DNA from: Psoroptes ovis
Taxonomy: Eukaryota; Arthropoda; Arachnida; Sarcoptiformes; Psoroptidae
Direction of reading: 5' to 3'
NCBI GenBank assembly: GCA_002943765.1
Contig: PQWQ01000006.1
Location: 2,418,001-2,482,000 of the forward strand
DNA length: 64,000 nucleotides
The first letter of the stretch is position 1. Each line of letters begins with the position of its first letter. The notes beneath the pieces were generated by a model, which had not been told where the DNA came from, made no database searches, and saw only the letters and a list, made by a program, of their open reading frames with translations. Shown piece after piece: positions 1 through 12,600 of this stretch. A program made the position numbers and the translations under genes.

Positions 1-3000
1 ACACACGCACAGAGGCCAAGCATTCATTCAACATTCGTTCACAGAAAACAAACCAGAAATAAAATACACGACAACTTTCTGAAAGCAGCGATGTGCTTGG
101 ATGATTTCTTCTCCATTCTTCATTCATTTTGAATTAAAATTTTTTAACTTTGGATATAAATAAGTTTGGTTGAATTTAGTTTTGTTTGATTCAATTTTCA
201 TTTTTTCGTTTTTTTTTTTTTTTGCTTCGATAATTGTCGGCAAACATATATTCTCAACAATAAGGAATTGAATTGAAATGAATTAAAATGAAATAAATGA
301 ACTGTCGACAGAAAGAAAATCAAGAAATACATCGATTTCATTGATTCATTTATGGAAACGATCGAATAATTATTTGATTTGAATGAATTTAATTTAAATT
401 TGATCTTATTTGAATTAATCAAAATTCAAATCCGAAATCCTTTACACTCAAAAAATATTTGAATTAAAAAATTTTTAGAAAATTATTTGAATTCAAATAT
501 TTTTCACCGGTTGTCAGTATTTTTTTTCCAGCGAATTTCAAACAATTTTTGCTGGAAATTTTGTATAATTTTGCATTGATTATCATCAGTGCAAAATTTT
601 ACTGAGAAAATTTTTAAAAATTTCTAAACAAAATAAAATAAACCTGAAAAATCAAAGTTTAATTTTTAAATCATTTAAACTTATTAAAACATATGAAAAT
701 CATCATCACATTTCGATGTTCGTAGCCATTTGGCATCAGCCATTCACATCAGCAGTGAACATAGCAAAAAGCTTAAAAAACCAGAAGAAACGAAAATAAA
801 AAGAAGGCTAGGCCCTGCTTTTTTCAAATGATTATCATTGAATCAATTCATGTAAATTCAATGCATTCAATTCCATACACATTAAAATTATATCAATTTC
901 ACAATTTCGTTCGTTTTTTCATTCTCGTTCTTCTGTTCCACAATATCTTGGCTATATAATTTTTTCTCTGCCAAATTCGCCAAAATTTCACCATTTGCTA
1001 TTATTTGCTATCGACTGCTGCTGTGTGTTTGAATTTGAATTTGTATATGTGCATGCTGTTGTATGGTGCATGGTGTATGGCGAATGGTGAATGACAGATA
1101 GGATGATTTTCTCTTATATTTTTTTCGTATTTTTCTGATATTTTTTCAATGTGTATTCTTTCCATTTTTTGATAAATGATCTTTCTGTCAAAATCAAAGA
1201 AGATGAAAAAATAAGCAAAAAATAAAATGGAATGAAATTGTTCACTTATTCGGTTCAATTTCGATATTCTATTCTGCTCAATGTTCTATTCAATTCTATT
1301 TGACTGGTTCGGATGATAATTGGGCTGAATTTCGACTGAAGTTTGACTGAATTTCGCTTTTTCGCTTTCAAGAGAATTTTTTCAAATGTTTTAATTTGAA
1401 ATGTTTGTCGCCTATTGATTCAACGTTCGGAGTATTTTTCAGTTTTTTAAATTTTTTCTGAATGATTTGAATTCAGAAATAAAGAAATTCTCGCGATGAT
1501 TCTCTCGCAGAATATCTCAGCACACGAGGAGAAAAAAATGATTCTGATAATTTTTTTCCGTGGAAAATCTTTGACAATTTTTGGCAGTTTCTGCTTTCGC
1601 GGTGGTGGTGGAATCGTTCGGATTTGAATTCGATTTTTTTAAAATTCTTTCCTAAATTTGAAATTTTTAAATTATGAAATTTTAATAATTTGAATTTGAA
1701 TAATTTCTAAAATATTTTATTTTGGAAGAAACCCCCAAAATTTATTAATTTTATTGATTCAAATTGAATTGATTTTTCGCTACATTTTTCCCAATCGAAT
1801 CATTGATATCTTGGTAAAATTGAAATAAATAAATAGAAATTGCAAGGCGTGTTTCCTATTTTCTTTTTGAAACTCATTTTGTTTTTATTATTTTTCAAAA
1901 AAGCGCGCTTTTTCCCTGAATTGTTTGTTTTCAAATTTCAATTCATCCATATTTTCTATACTGGTCGATTGAACCATTTTTTGGTTCAAAAATTTTTTAA
2001 AGCTTTTTTCTGGGTGTTTTTTCAGTGCATTTTACCGAAATCATTGATGATGATTATTCGATGATCTTTGGGCTTATTCGATGATGATGATGATGTAAGA
2101 AAATTTTTTTGGCAAAATCAATGAAATTTGAATTTTAGGCAAAAATGTCTTGTGTTTTAACAAAATACAAAATTTTTTGAAAAAAAACCAAATAAATAAA
2201 TGCATATGACAATATACAATATAAGTGTTTCGATGGCTCCAGTATTCGTGTGTTTTTACTCCTTAGTCATTTAATATTGAAATATTCAAATATTCAGACA
2301 TTCTATGGATTAATCGATTCAACATATACACTTGTATATTTACAGATATATTCACGAAAATATATGCACCAGAAAAAAATATTTTCTGTACATTTTAAAT
2401 ATATAAAATATAAGCATTCACATACACACATGCTAAACTTTGAATTGTTATTATTTGATATTTCTTGGTTCACATAAAAAGGCAAATTTCAGTTTTATAA
2501 TATTTTGGACGAAGAAAATGAAAAAAAAAACGCATACAAACATATACACAACATTTATATTTATAAATTGTATGCATTAATATAGCAAATATTATTATCA
2601 ATATTATTTTTAATATTATTATTATTTCCATACATGTGTGTTTGTGTCTGCATGTGAGTTTTTGATTAATGATGTTTTACCATCAAATACACACACACAA
2701 ACAGACAAGCATTCACAATGAAAATTCAATGCAATGTGAATTCAATGTAAAATGAAATGTGAAAGCTTAGAAAATTTTTTTCCTAAAAAAATAAAATAAA
2801 AGTCGCGGACTTTTGTTGTTTTGGCTGTTTTTTGTTTGGCTTGGTTTGGTTGTTTTGGTTGTCTGACAGTGTTTCCATGAATTTTGTGTACAGTGTGTAT
2901 TCAGTGTACAATGTGCATGTATTTGAAAGTTGAATGCCGTTTTCGGTTGTTTCCAATTCGATTAGAATTTTCATTGAATTTTTCACAGTGAATATTTCTC

Positions 3001-5400
3001 ATATTGAATTTACTGGATTCAAAATGAATGTTTTTCATCCGAAGAATACAAACATACACAGACAATGACTGAATGAATTGAAAATCAAAAAAAGAATACT
3101 TTTTGTAAAAGAATATACGGATAATACCAGAGAAAATTTTGGTATATTTTTTTATGGTGTACAGAAAACACAGAGAAATAGCAAAGAATAATTTGAAATG
3201 TGAAAAAAAACAAAATACCGAAATTTTGATTCATTTTGAAGAAAACATATATACAGAGAAAATAAGAGTATAAACGAATTCACATACAACAATACAACAC
3301 AACATCATCACCATTATCGTCACTGAAATAACCTAAATCAAGAAACAAATTTCGGTTGTCGAATGTCGACAATGTTTTGTTACATCTTTGAATGAGAATT
3401 TTAGAATAATGAATGAAATGAAGAAGATGAAAACGATGGAGAATAATGTAAAATTTTTAAACTTTTTTAAATGAAACGAGAAGAATGAAGAATCTGAAAA
3501 TGAAGAAAGAAGATTCCCGACATTTCTATCAGTTCTATCATCGAATTTTTTATATTTTTTTTCCTGTGTAAAATTTTCATTGAACATTTAGAAGAAACAT
3601 TGAACATCGATGAACATCTGGAGGTGCATTTTTGAGAAACATCGATTCGCTGTTGTAATTTCGTGTGTTATTTTTTTGAATTTTTTCCACAATTTCTCAA
3701 TTTTCTGAAGACAAGAATTTACAGAAGAGAAATTTGCCTTTGATTCTTGAAAAATTTCCAAATTCCATCGCATTTCTTCGCCTCCTCTATCTCTCTTACC
3801 CCTCTCTGAAGTTTCATTTTTTGCTTCGCCCGAAATGCGAGTAGAAAAAATTCCGGTTTTTCATCCTTTTGGTTTGTGTGACGATATTCACGATTTCATG
3901 AAACCAAAAATCGATTGACTTCCAAAGAAAAATTCCAACAAGAATTTCTAAGATCAATAAAATATTTTCTTCTCAAGAAAATTTCAAAGAAAAAATATGC
4001 TGATTTAAGAGAAAATGAATTCCAGAAGAAAATTCTTTAAATTTTTCAAAATTCTTCAAAATTCAAAATATTTTGAAATGATTCAAAATAATTAACATTC
4101 AAATGTCTCGAAATTGAATCAGCATTGATTCGGATACTGCGTTGTACTGCTGTGCAAACAATACATTCCACATTGAATTTTGCTTTGATCATCAGAAAAC
4201 AAAAACAGTGAAATAATATGGATCAGTTCTTCTTGTTTGAATGTACCATTCAATTTAATTCATTTATTACCAAAACGAATCAAAATAATCATTAAAAACA
4301 ATTAATATCTTTTTAATAAACAAAAAAGTAAATTGGCGTGGTTCATCAGCATTTATCATCTTCATATCAATCTAAGTGTTGTTGTTGTTGTTTTCAAACG
4401 GTTAAAAATGATTAAATGGATAAATCATAAATAAATTGATAATAAGATATTAATAAAGATAATGATGAGATAATAAAATACTTTGCAACCATATGATAAC
4501 AATATTAATTCTCACATTTGTTTACTTCATTTATTTATTTCAATTTATTTTTGATTTATTTACCGGTTAATTAGTTTCATTAATAATAAATTTTCAGGGT
4601 TTTCACTGTTTTTTTCTGCTGCTTATTATCACATAATTATTATATAATTGTCAATGATGAATGTGTGTGTACTGTAATGTATATTTATTTGTATTTTGAT
4701 GGTAAATCATTTTTCATGAAAATTATTAAATGAAATTTCAACTCAATTTACTTTGATTATCATTAATAGTTTGCTGCTGTTGCTATTGCTGTGTTGCTCA
4801 TTAATAGTTGTTAATTGCTCATTGTGAAACTTGAACAACTATCAGCAACAACAGCTACAACAGTAGCAACAGTAACACTTAACCACTTAAAACATTTTTT
4901 AATAAATGATGATAATGATTATGATGCTCATTATCATCATTATTATTATTATCATTAATTATCCGAAATTTTAATTTATTTCATTTCATTTTTTTCAATA
5001 TTAATTTGTTTTAATTTGTTCACACATTTAAATCAATTTTTCAAAAAAATGATGATGATGATGATGATTAGAGGGGGACCATTCATTATACATTCGTAAT
5101 TATATTTATTAAATGAAATTTTTTCAATGAAATGAATAAAAAAGGTTATTAAATTACACTTTTTTTTCATCATTTAAAATCTTTAAATCAGTAATTCAAT
5201 AAACATTTGATTCAATCATGATTTTTGTTATTGAAAATAAATACGAATGATTTATTTGCAATCATTCATTTTTGCATCATTAAAATATAATTCATCATTA
5301 AATATAATATATAAAATATAATAATTCATGCTGCCTTTCCAATTAATTTGACTGCAAAAATAGTTTGGAATGGTTAATTAATGGAATCTTTGAATGATCA
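1..5400. other. AT-rich non-coding DNA, no recognisable gene
   Basis: No frame in this stretch has protein-like composition; the short open frames are runs of Phe, Ile, Lys and Asn from A/T homopolymers. Visible content is poly-A/poly-T tracts, many ATTTGAATT-type words and an ATG trinucleotide run at about 5049-5068. It could be intergenic or part of a large intron. No RNA gene was recognised. Confidence 0.6.
5049..5068. repeat. (ATG)n microsatellite
   Basis: About seven uninterrupted ATG units following a short poly-A run. It is typical of the ATG/CAT repeats scattered through the window. Confidence 0.85.
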
Positions 5401-5926
5401 AATAAATGGACCTTTATATGAATAAATCAAAGTAATAAAAATCAAAGAAATAAGTTGGAATGATTTTTCTCCCGATTAGATCTTATTGAATATCATCTAT
5501 CTTTTTATGCCTGGTGGTAAATGCTACCCAAATAGACCAACATCGTAACGGACGAAATAGACTATCAGCTCTTTCCTCATCATATACAACACCTGTAAAA
5601 GTGGATTTTGTTTCAATTTTTTTTTTCAAAAATTTGAAATTCAAATTCAAATTTTCAAACATTTTCTTGGATCGTTTTCCAATATTTCTTTCAATTCTCA
5701 TCAAAATTTACCATCGATTTTTCTGCAGAATTTGCACCACACACAAACAAACAAATACAACACAAACACTCAAACAAGCACATGACATTGCAGTTAATTT
5801 ATTTTCTATGCAAATGACAATCACACATCATTGGAAATTTTTCAGCATAATTTCGGAATTTAGATCCAGAATTGAACTCAAAAGAATTCTTTTTAATTAA
5901 ACTTAATGCAAAAGTTTTCTTTCATC

Positions 5927-6082
5927 TCATTCCGTACATATTATTCTGGTGCAAACATATTCCAAACTGCCAAATGTTTTTTTCTTTTGAAATGGTTGAA
6001 ATTTACCTGATTTAGCTGATTCGAGAAACCAAAATTGCTCCTTTGTCAGTTTTTTTCGAGCTAATTTACATAGCAACATCAT
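5927..6082 (-). CDS. candidate small ORF, 51 aa, unknown
   Basis: An ATG-initiated minus-strand frame of 51 codons ending in TGA; the frame is open for about 18 codons upstream of the ATG. The peptide starts MMLLCKLARKKLTKEQ and has mixed composition with Lys, Glu, Trp and Cys, unlike the Phe/Ile/Asn-rich frames around it. A CAG/GTAAAT sequence inside it could also act as a splice donor, so it may be part of an exon rather than a standalone gene. No homologue is recognised and chance is a serious alternative. Confidence 0.15.
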   Translation of the reverse strand: MMLLCKLARKKLTKEQFWFLESAKSGKFQPFQKKKTFGSLEYVCTRIICTE

Positions 6083-6410
6083 TATTTCGTAAAACCAAAT
6101 GATCAATGATATGATATTTTGCCTTTCAATTCATTCTTTGTTTGCCCGGTATTTTCTTGTTGGATTTTTTTTCTCATTCATTTCATTGTTTTCTTTACAT
6201 TACATCTATGTTTTCCTTCGAAAAGACATGACGAAAAGAAACAAAAACAAAGCAGAAACGAAAAACCTACTTCGGTAAAATCAATCACGATTAATTTAAA
6301 TGTATGTTTTGACTGAGGATTCAGGTTTTTTCATCTGAAACTTGAATGTTTGTGTTTGTATATTAGTTATACAGATAGACACACACATCTAAAACCCAAA
6401 TATAAGGCAA

Positions 6411-6436
6411 TCATCATCATCATCATCATCATCATT
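6411..6436. repeat. (ATC)n microsatellite
   Basis: Eight or more uninterrupted ATC units with degenerate ATT continuation. Confidence 0.9.
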
Positions 6437-7210
6437 ATTATGGTCGACATTCGTATATTTGATTTGAAATAACCGAAGAACCAATCGAACAAAGATCAAT
6501 CAATCAATCGACTTATAAATGAATGAATTTATTAAAAAATATAATGAAAATATAAATATCATGATCGATAGTATTTGCATTTGTTGGCCTTTTGTTTATT
6601 TGCATTTGTTTTTTGTATTTTGGATTTTGCTACAAGACATCATTGATTGATCGATCGATCTTTAACTTTTCTCAGAAAATATTGTATTGGTTCTTTTCTA
6701 ACGATATACATTGAAATATAGATTATGCCAATATTAATGAATGATAAATTTTTTTTTCTTTCCAGTTCCGATTATTATTATTGTTATTTCTACCTGAAAT
6801 TTTACTCTCTCTGTATCATGTATTGATTATCCATGGATAGATAAATAAATAAATAAAGATATTGATAAATGAATAAAGAAAAATGAAAAAATGATTGAAA
6901 TAAATCCATGAATCGATTCGATTATTGACATGTATGAAATGTCTACATACAAGTTTATTCACAATAGGATAATAAGAAATGATTTCAAACGTGAACAAAA
7001 CATGATGACGTCTCTTTGTATTGCAATTTTTTGTTTGCCGAATGATCATCTTCGAATCAATCAATGATCATGACCATTGATTGATGGCAACCAACAACAA
7101 TAATAAAAATCATTAGTATCAATCAAATATTGGATTTCTTATTTTTTTCGATGTTTCTTTTAATCAATACATTATTTGGCAAATTGAAAATTGGAGTTCA
7201 TAGAAAAAAA

Positions 7211-7232
7211 AATGAATGAATGAATGAATGAA
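7211..7232. repeat. (AATG)n tetranucleotide repeat
   Basis: Five to six consecutive AATG units following a poly-A run. Confidence 0.85.
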
Positions 7233-7892
7233 TCGTTCATATCCATGATCGAACACAAAAAAATGTAGAAAATTTCAATTCATCATTTTTGATCATTTCT
7301 TTGAAAAATTTCAAATTCAAAATGAAAAAATCATTACATTTTAAATTTGATTTGATTCAATTCAAAGTTTTCTTTGAATTTTTTCAATTTTCCATCATCT
7401 TCTTCTTCATCGACAAAAATCAATTTAATTTTCAAATACATGTCGTGTATTTGATGTCGTTGTTGTTGTTGTTTTCGTGTGGAAACAATGGATTTTTTCG
7501 ATGAAATAAAATAATTTCAAATAAAAATAAATGAAAAATATCAATAAACTAATATTTTCATTTGTCATCCATACATTCGTTCATCGAAAATGTATTTATT
7601 TATAATCCAACAAATGAATTTAAAGAAATGAATTCGAAGAAAAATTCAATTGATTTTGCTGTGTGGTCTTGGTTGTATATTGTTTTTCATTTCTTATTTT
7701 ATTTTGATCAAAAAAGAAAAAAATTGTTTTCTCATTTCTTGTTCTTTACATTTCAAACCTGGCCATCAAATAATGATGATGATTATCATTCATCATGATG
7801 AGGTTGTTGTTTGTTGTTGTACAATTTCAATTCAAAGCAATAATTCGAAACGTTAATGATATTTTTGATTTTTCCAAGACTTTGAATACTCA

Positions 7893-7915
7893 AATAATAA
7901 TAATAATAATAATAA
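7893..7915. repeat. (AAT)n microsatellite
   Basis: About seven uninterrupted AAT units. Confidence 0.9.
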
Positions 7916-8220
7916 ACAAGATTTTCTCATCAAAAACATACACACAGTCAATGATGTATCATGTTTTCATTTATTTATTTATTTTTTTCAAATTATTTAT
8001 TCTCAGTGTATATTTTACACATTCGAACACATTTGACTACTGATTATTGCTGCTGTTGTTGTTATAATCATCATTATTACTATTCAGTTTATTAGTGTTT
8101 GTTGCCACCTAAACAAGAACAAGTAGCAATGCGAATTTTTTGATTTTATGAAAATTTTCAAATCAAATGAATGGATAAATAAATGAATGAAAATGATGGC
8201 CATTGCTGTCATTATTCGAT

Positions 8221-8238
8221 GTTGTTGTTGTTGTTGTT
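8221..8238. repeat. (GTT)n microsatellite
   Basis: Six GTT units; the same motif recurs as short GTT/CAA runs at several places in the window. Confidence 0.85.
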
Positions 8239-8696
8239 TAACATTTATTCATTTCTCAAAATAATAGAAAAGACTTTGAGACGTTTCGATTTGAAATTGA
8301 AATACTGAGATTATTTTTCCATTATTTGTTTCATTCTCAAAACAATTCTTGCAATTTTTTCTCATTTTGATGATCAATTCATTAATGTGGAATTTATTGT
8401 GAAAATTATCGAAATAAATGAAATGAATCAAACACATGAAATAAATGCATAATGAAACGAGATACGATTTTTTCCACTTCTATGAACGAATGAAATGTTT
8501 GAATCATTGGAAAGAAAACATTGATGAAAGGGGACATTCAATATTAAAATTGGAAATAATCTTAGAAATGAAATTTTCATTTGCTTCTAAAATATCATCA
8601 AATGTTGTAAATCCAGTGTTTGTTGTATTGAAATTTTTCAGGGTTTTTTTCAATATTACAAACTTGAAAATTTTCAAAAAAATCTATTGTTTGTTG

Positions 8697-8745
8697 CACA
8701 TCAATCAATCGATTGAAAAAACAATTGATTGATTGATTGATTGAA
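8697..8745. repeat. TCAA/TTGA inverted repeat
   Basis: A TCAATCAATC arm is followed after a short A-rich spacer by about five TTGA units. The two arms are reverse complements and could form a hairpin. This is probably simple-repeat slippage. Confidence 0.6.
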
Positions 8746-11089
8746 TGATGTATCAGCAATAATATAGTCATCTTCAAACTGTCATTGTTTCATTGTTGAA
8801 AATCTAAATATCAAAAACGTTTTACAATTTAAGATTGCAAATTTAAAAAAAAAATTGAAATTGAAAAATTTATTTGAAATCGCAATTTTATGATTGAATT
8901 TCTATTGTCCAAAACACATCTTCAATGTTCTATGAAAATAAATGAATGAATAAATATTCTTAATATTCTTAGGTGCAAGGAAATAAATCATGAAAAATTG
9001 AACCCATAATTTCTGCCCCGATCACATTATCAATCATATCAATGATTCAAAAGAGAATATCAAAGTCCATTGAGTATTGGGTCAATTCACAAATGTATTT
9101 GATACGAATATGTATTTCGAATGACCAAGAAAAAAATGAGATGAATAAATCAAAATCAATAATGTTTAATTATTAATCATAGGAAATTCATTTGAAATTT
9201 TTTCGTTTGTGAAAATTCAAACTAACATATACCGAATTTCAAATGGAAATTTGTGCTTCAAATGTTTATTTTATATATCCAAATTTTGATATTTCCACGA
9301 ATCTAGTTTCGGATTTGGATTTTTGAGCATTAAAAAAATTGAATTTCCTGTTCGTTTTGAAGTTACGTTGAATTTTTCCCAAATTTTCCAATTTAAAATT
9401 TTTTTTGACCAAACTTCAAACATTTTTTTTCCGTTTCTTCGTCTCAATATTTCTCTTAATTTGATATTTGCCCTGTTTCTGTTTTTCATTTCCATTTTCT
9501 ACTTCCAACAACAACAACAACACTTCCATTGCTGCAAATACCATGGAAAAATTTTCATTCTTTTCTCATCATCCGAGAAAACTGAAAAAAAATGTGAAAT
9601 GGACAGCATACTAAACTGAATCGAAGTAAAATACGAAAAAATTGTTTCGTTTTTGATACACACAAACGCACATGTGAAAAAAATGGCAAAATGAAAAGAA
9701 ATAAAAGAAATTTGAAATAAGCTTTCAAACAGTGAAGTAAGAAAAAAAAAATAAAAAGAAAAAACATCATTAATTTTAATCAACCTTGCCAACTTGTCAC
9801 ACACACAATGAAACAAACGCATATAAAGTCTATGACAACGTTAGAAAACGCTGTCGTAATATTGAAGAAAATATTGGAAAAATACGAAAATTTTGAACGA
9901 AAAAAAATTTTTTTTTTTGAAACAAAAACAAAAAAAAAAAACGAAGAAAATCATGTAAAAATAACTGAAATTGAAAGCAAACTTGAAACATTTTTTTTTC
10001 TTTTGCTTTGATGGACCAAATTTTGCAACATTTTTCTGTATTTTCAATTTTATTTCATTTCAGAAAATGAATCAAAAACATCAAGTATAAATTGGAGAGG
10101 AAGAAGAAAACGTAAACATGAATGCGATTCAATGAAACATTATTTTGGATGTGTAATAGCTAAACGATTCACATATTGATGATAATGTATTGGATTATAA
10201 ATTTTTGATTTTGTTCTGTTTCAAGCATATTATTTGACAATTTTATTTGGGCAAAAACAAAAATTTTCAGAACAATAATCGATTTTGAATTTAATCCAAG
10301 TAAACCCACTGAGAAAGTAAATCTTTGAAAATTTTGACACCTGTTGATTGGCAAATCACAATGCGAAAAATTGTCCACATTTCTAGTGTTATTTACTTGC
10401 GTTACAATTCGATTCAAATAAGAAATTCAAATAATTTAAATTCAAAACATTTATTTATCCATTTTTCAAATATTTACTTCAAATTTTTTAAATATAAATA
10501 TCTGTCATTTGAAACAATTGAATTAAAATTATCATTAATATTGTGTAAAAGGGGCAAATAATCAAAAAAGAAATACAAAAGAACAATGACAATTATAAAA
10601 CAATAAATAATTTCAATATATTGCCTTTTTTAATATGAAAATCTATTATCATTTTATCCTATGAATATCATAAGTGTTTCTTTTATGCATTTTTGTGTGG
10701 CAATGTTTTTTTCAAAGAAAAAAGAATTATTAAAAAATGCGGTTAGTAGCCGTTTATGGTTATTGTTGTTATTAGTTAGTTGGTTGAGTACATGATGTGT
10801 TTCATTTATCATTTATAATTTTATGATCATTACCGGAGAATTAATATACAATGATGATGATACTACCACCGACACCAATATAGACTAAGTAGTAAAAGTT
10901 TTTTTAAAGTAAAATAAAAAAAATTATTATCAAATAAATGAATGAATGAAATGAAATGCCGAAATCATTATCATTATTATTATCATCATTATCATCGTTA
11001 TCATCATCATCATAAATTACCATTGAACTTGACCATGAATAATTTTCTCATTATTTTCCTATTTTTTTCTGTTCTGTTCATCTGTTAAT

Positions 11090-11160
11090 AATGATGATGA
11101 TGATCATAATAATGATAATGATAATGATGTTGTTGTTGATGATGATGATGATAAAGATTA
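11090..11160. repeat. compound ATG/ATA/GTT repeat array
   Basis: Interleaved ATG, ATA and GTT trinucleotide units over about 70 bp, interrupted and imperfect. Confidence 0.75.
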
Positions 11161-11223
11161 ATATCGTCGTTTTCGTCTTCATTTTTTATTATTGCTTTAT
11201 TATTATTTAAATGTAAATTTATC

Positions 11224-11243
11224 AAAAAAAAAAAAAAAAAAAA
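11224..11243. repeat. poly-A tract
   Basis: Twenty consecutive A residues. There is no adjacent target duplication or retroposed gene that I can see. Confidence 0.85.
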
Positions 11244-12499
11244 TTCTCTTTCACTTGTCATCACTTGTTATGTTTTATGTTTTATTTTATTTTATTTTTT
11301 TCTATCGCTTACCATTTAATAAAATCATTATCTTTTATTTTATTATTATTATCATTATTGCTTGATTATTATGATGATAATAATGATTATTGTTATGATT
11401 AAATAATAATAAATATAAATCATACAATTTATTCATTTCTATTCATGTATGATATTTGAATTTATTTGATTATAATTGATGAAAAGATAAAGATTTAATG
11501 ATTTTAATCTTGATTATCATAGATATGCTAATTAGAAATAAACTTTTTTCTTGAAGAAATAGCAATTGAATATTGCCAAGTGTTGCATCTGGAATTAAGA
11601 TTTTCATTCAAAAATCAAATTTTCAACAAGTTGTTCCCAGTTGAAGCAAATATCAATGATGGACCATTAAGATTGAGGGTGGTTTACCAGACAAATAATT
11701 GAACAAACATATAAACAAATGCCAGAAAGTATCGGTCAATTATTTTAGGTTTTTCTTTTCTCGAAACAAAGATAATCACCAGAAAAAATCATAATTGTTC
11801 CATGTTTATTTTTCAATATTTTCACTATTCAGTGTTTTGTGTAATATTTGAAAATAATGATGATAATAATAACCGAAACTAAATGACTGTTGCAACAACA
11901 ACAGAAAAAAAGATTAAATTTAATGCTTAGTATCATGAATCATGGATCATAGATCATCATTATCATCATCAAAGATGATGATCATCATTTATATGATGTT
12001 TAGATGAAAAATTATATCATCATTATCATTCATTTATACAGATATAAATGTATTTCATGGTTTATTTATTTTTTTTGTGTGGAAAAAGTTGTATGCGCAT
12101 TTGTTGTTGTTATCGTTTCGCTAATTGTTGTCGCTTATTCAATAATAATGATAATAATACACAGAGAAAAGGATTAATTTTCAAATGGTTTTTGCTGCCT
12201 TTAGAAATTAACACTGAAACTAATGGGATTATTTTTTCATTCATTTATTTAATTTATTTGTTTATTTATTTATCTAAATATCGATATTTAACTGATTCAA
12301 AGTTATTTTAAACCATTGTGTCAAGTGTAAAATTTTTTTTATCAAAATTGTTTACTTGTTTTGTTTGTATGGAAAAAAATTTATCAAAATTATTCTCCAG
12401 AGACAAATCAATCAAATGTGTTTGAAATTTTTTTTCAAAATCTATTTTCTATTTCAAATGTAAATTGAAACATTAATTTTTTTCATTTCATTTCTTTAG

Positions 12500-12600
12500 C
12501 ACAGGATTTTCAAATCTCAAATCTTATTACGCTTGAAGATTCAATCACAATCATGAAATGATTGATTCATCTGCTGCGGAGTGGAAATTATCTTGTCAAG
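12500..12600 (+). other. candidate exon (5' UTR plus possible start codon)
   Basis: A 101-base segment bounded by a strong acceptor (polypyrimidine tract then TTCTTTAG) and a good donor (CAAG/GTAAGC), and visibly less repetitive than its surroundings. All three frames contain a stop, so it cannot be a fully coding internal exon. An ATG at 12558 opens a frame to the donor (MIDSSAAEWKLSCQ, then one base of the next codon, phase 1), so it could be a leader exon carrying the start codon. Upstream and downstream partner exons are not identified. One phase-compatible acceptor is at 13692, but the frame beyond it is low complexity. Confidence 0.35.

Larger units (their letters stand above)
6437..12499. 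other. AT-rich non-coding DNA with many microsatellites
   Basis: No supported gene. The stretch holds an AATG run (7211-7232), an AAT run (7893-7915), a GTT run (8221-8238), a TCAA/TTGA inverted pair (8697-8745), a poly-A tract (11224-11243) and mixed ATG/ATA/GTT arrays around 11090-11160. Open frames here are low-complexity Phe/Ile-rich peptides without sensible starts. Confidence 0.6.

Noticed and set aside
4155..4180. Reverse complement of a TGGAATGTA word resembling the miR-1 seed
   Set aside because: The match ends after about nine bases and there is no complementary arm for a hairpin precursor.
6411..6436. Regularly repeated units that could suggest a CRISPR-like array
   Set aside because: These are simple trinucleotide microsatellites without spacers, in a eukaryotic genome.
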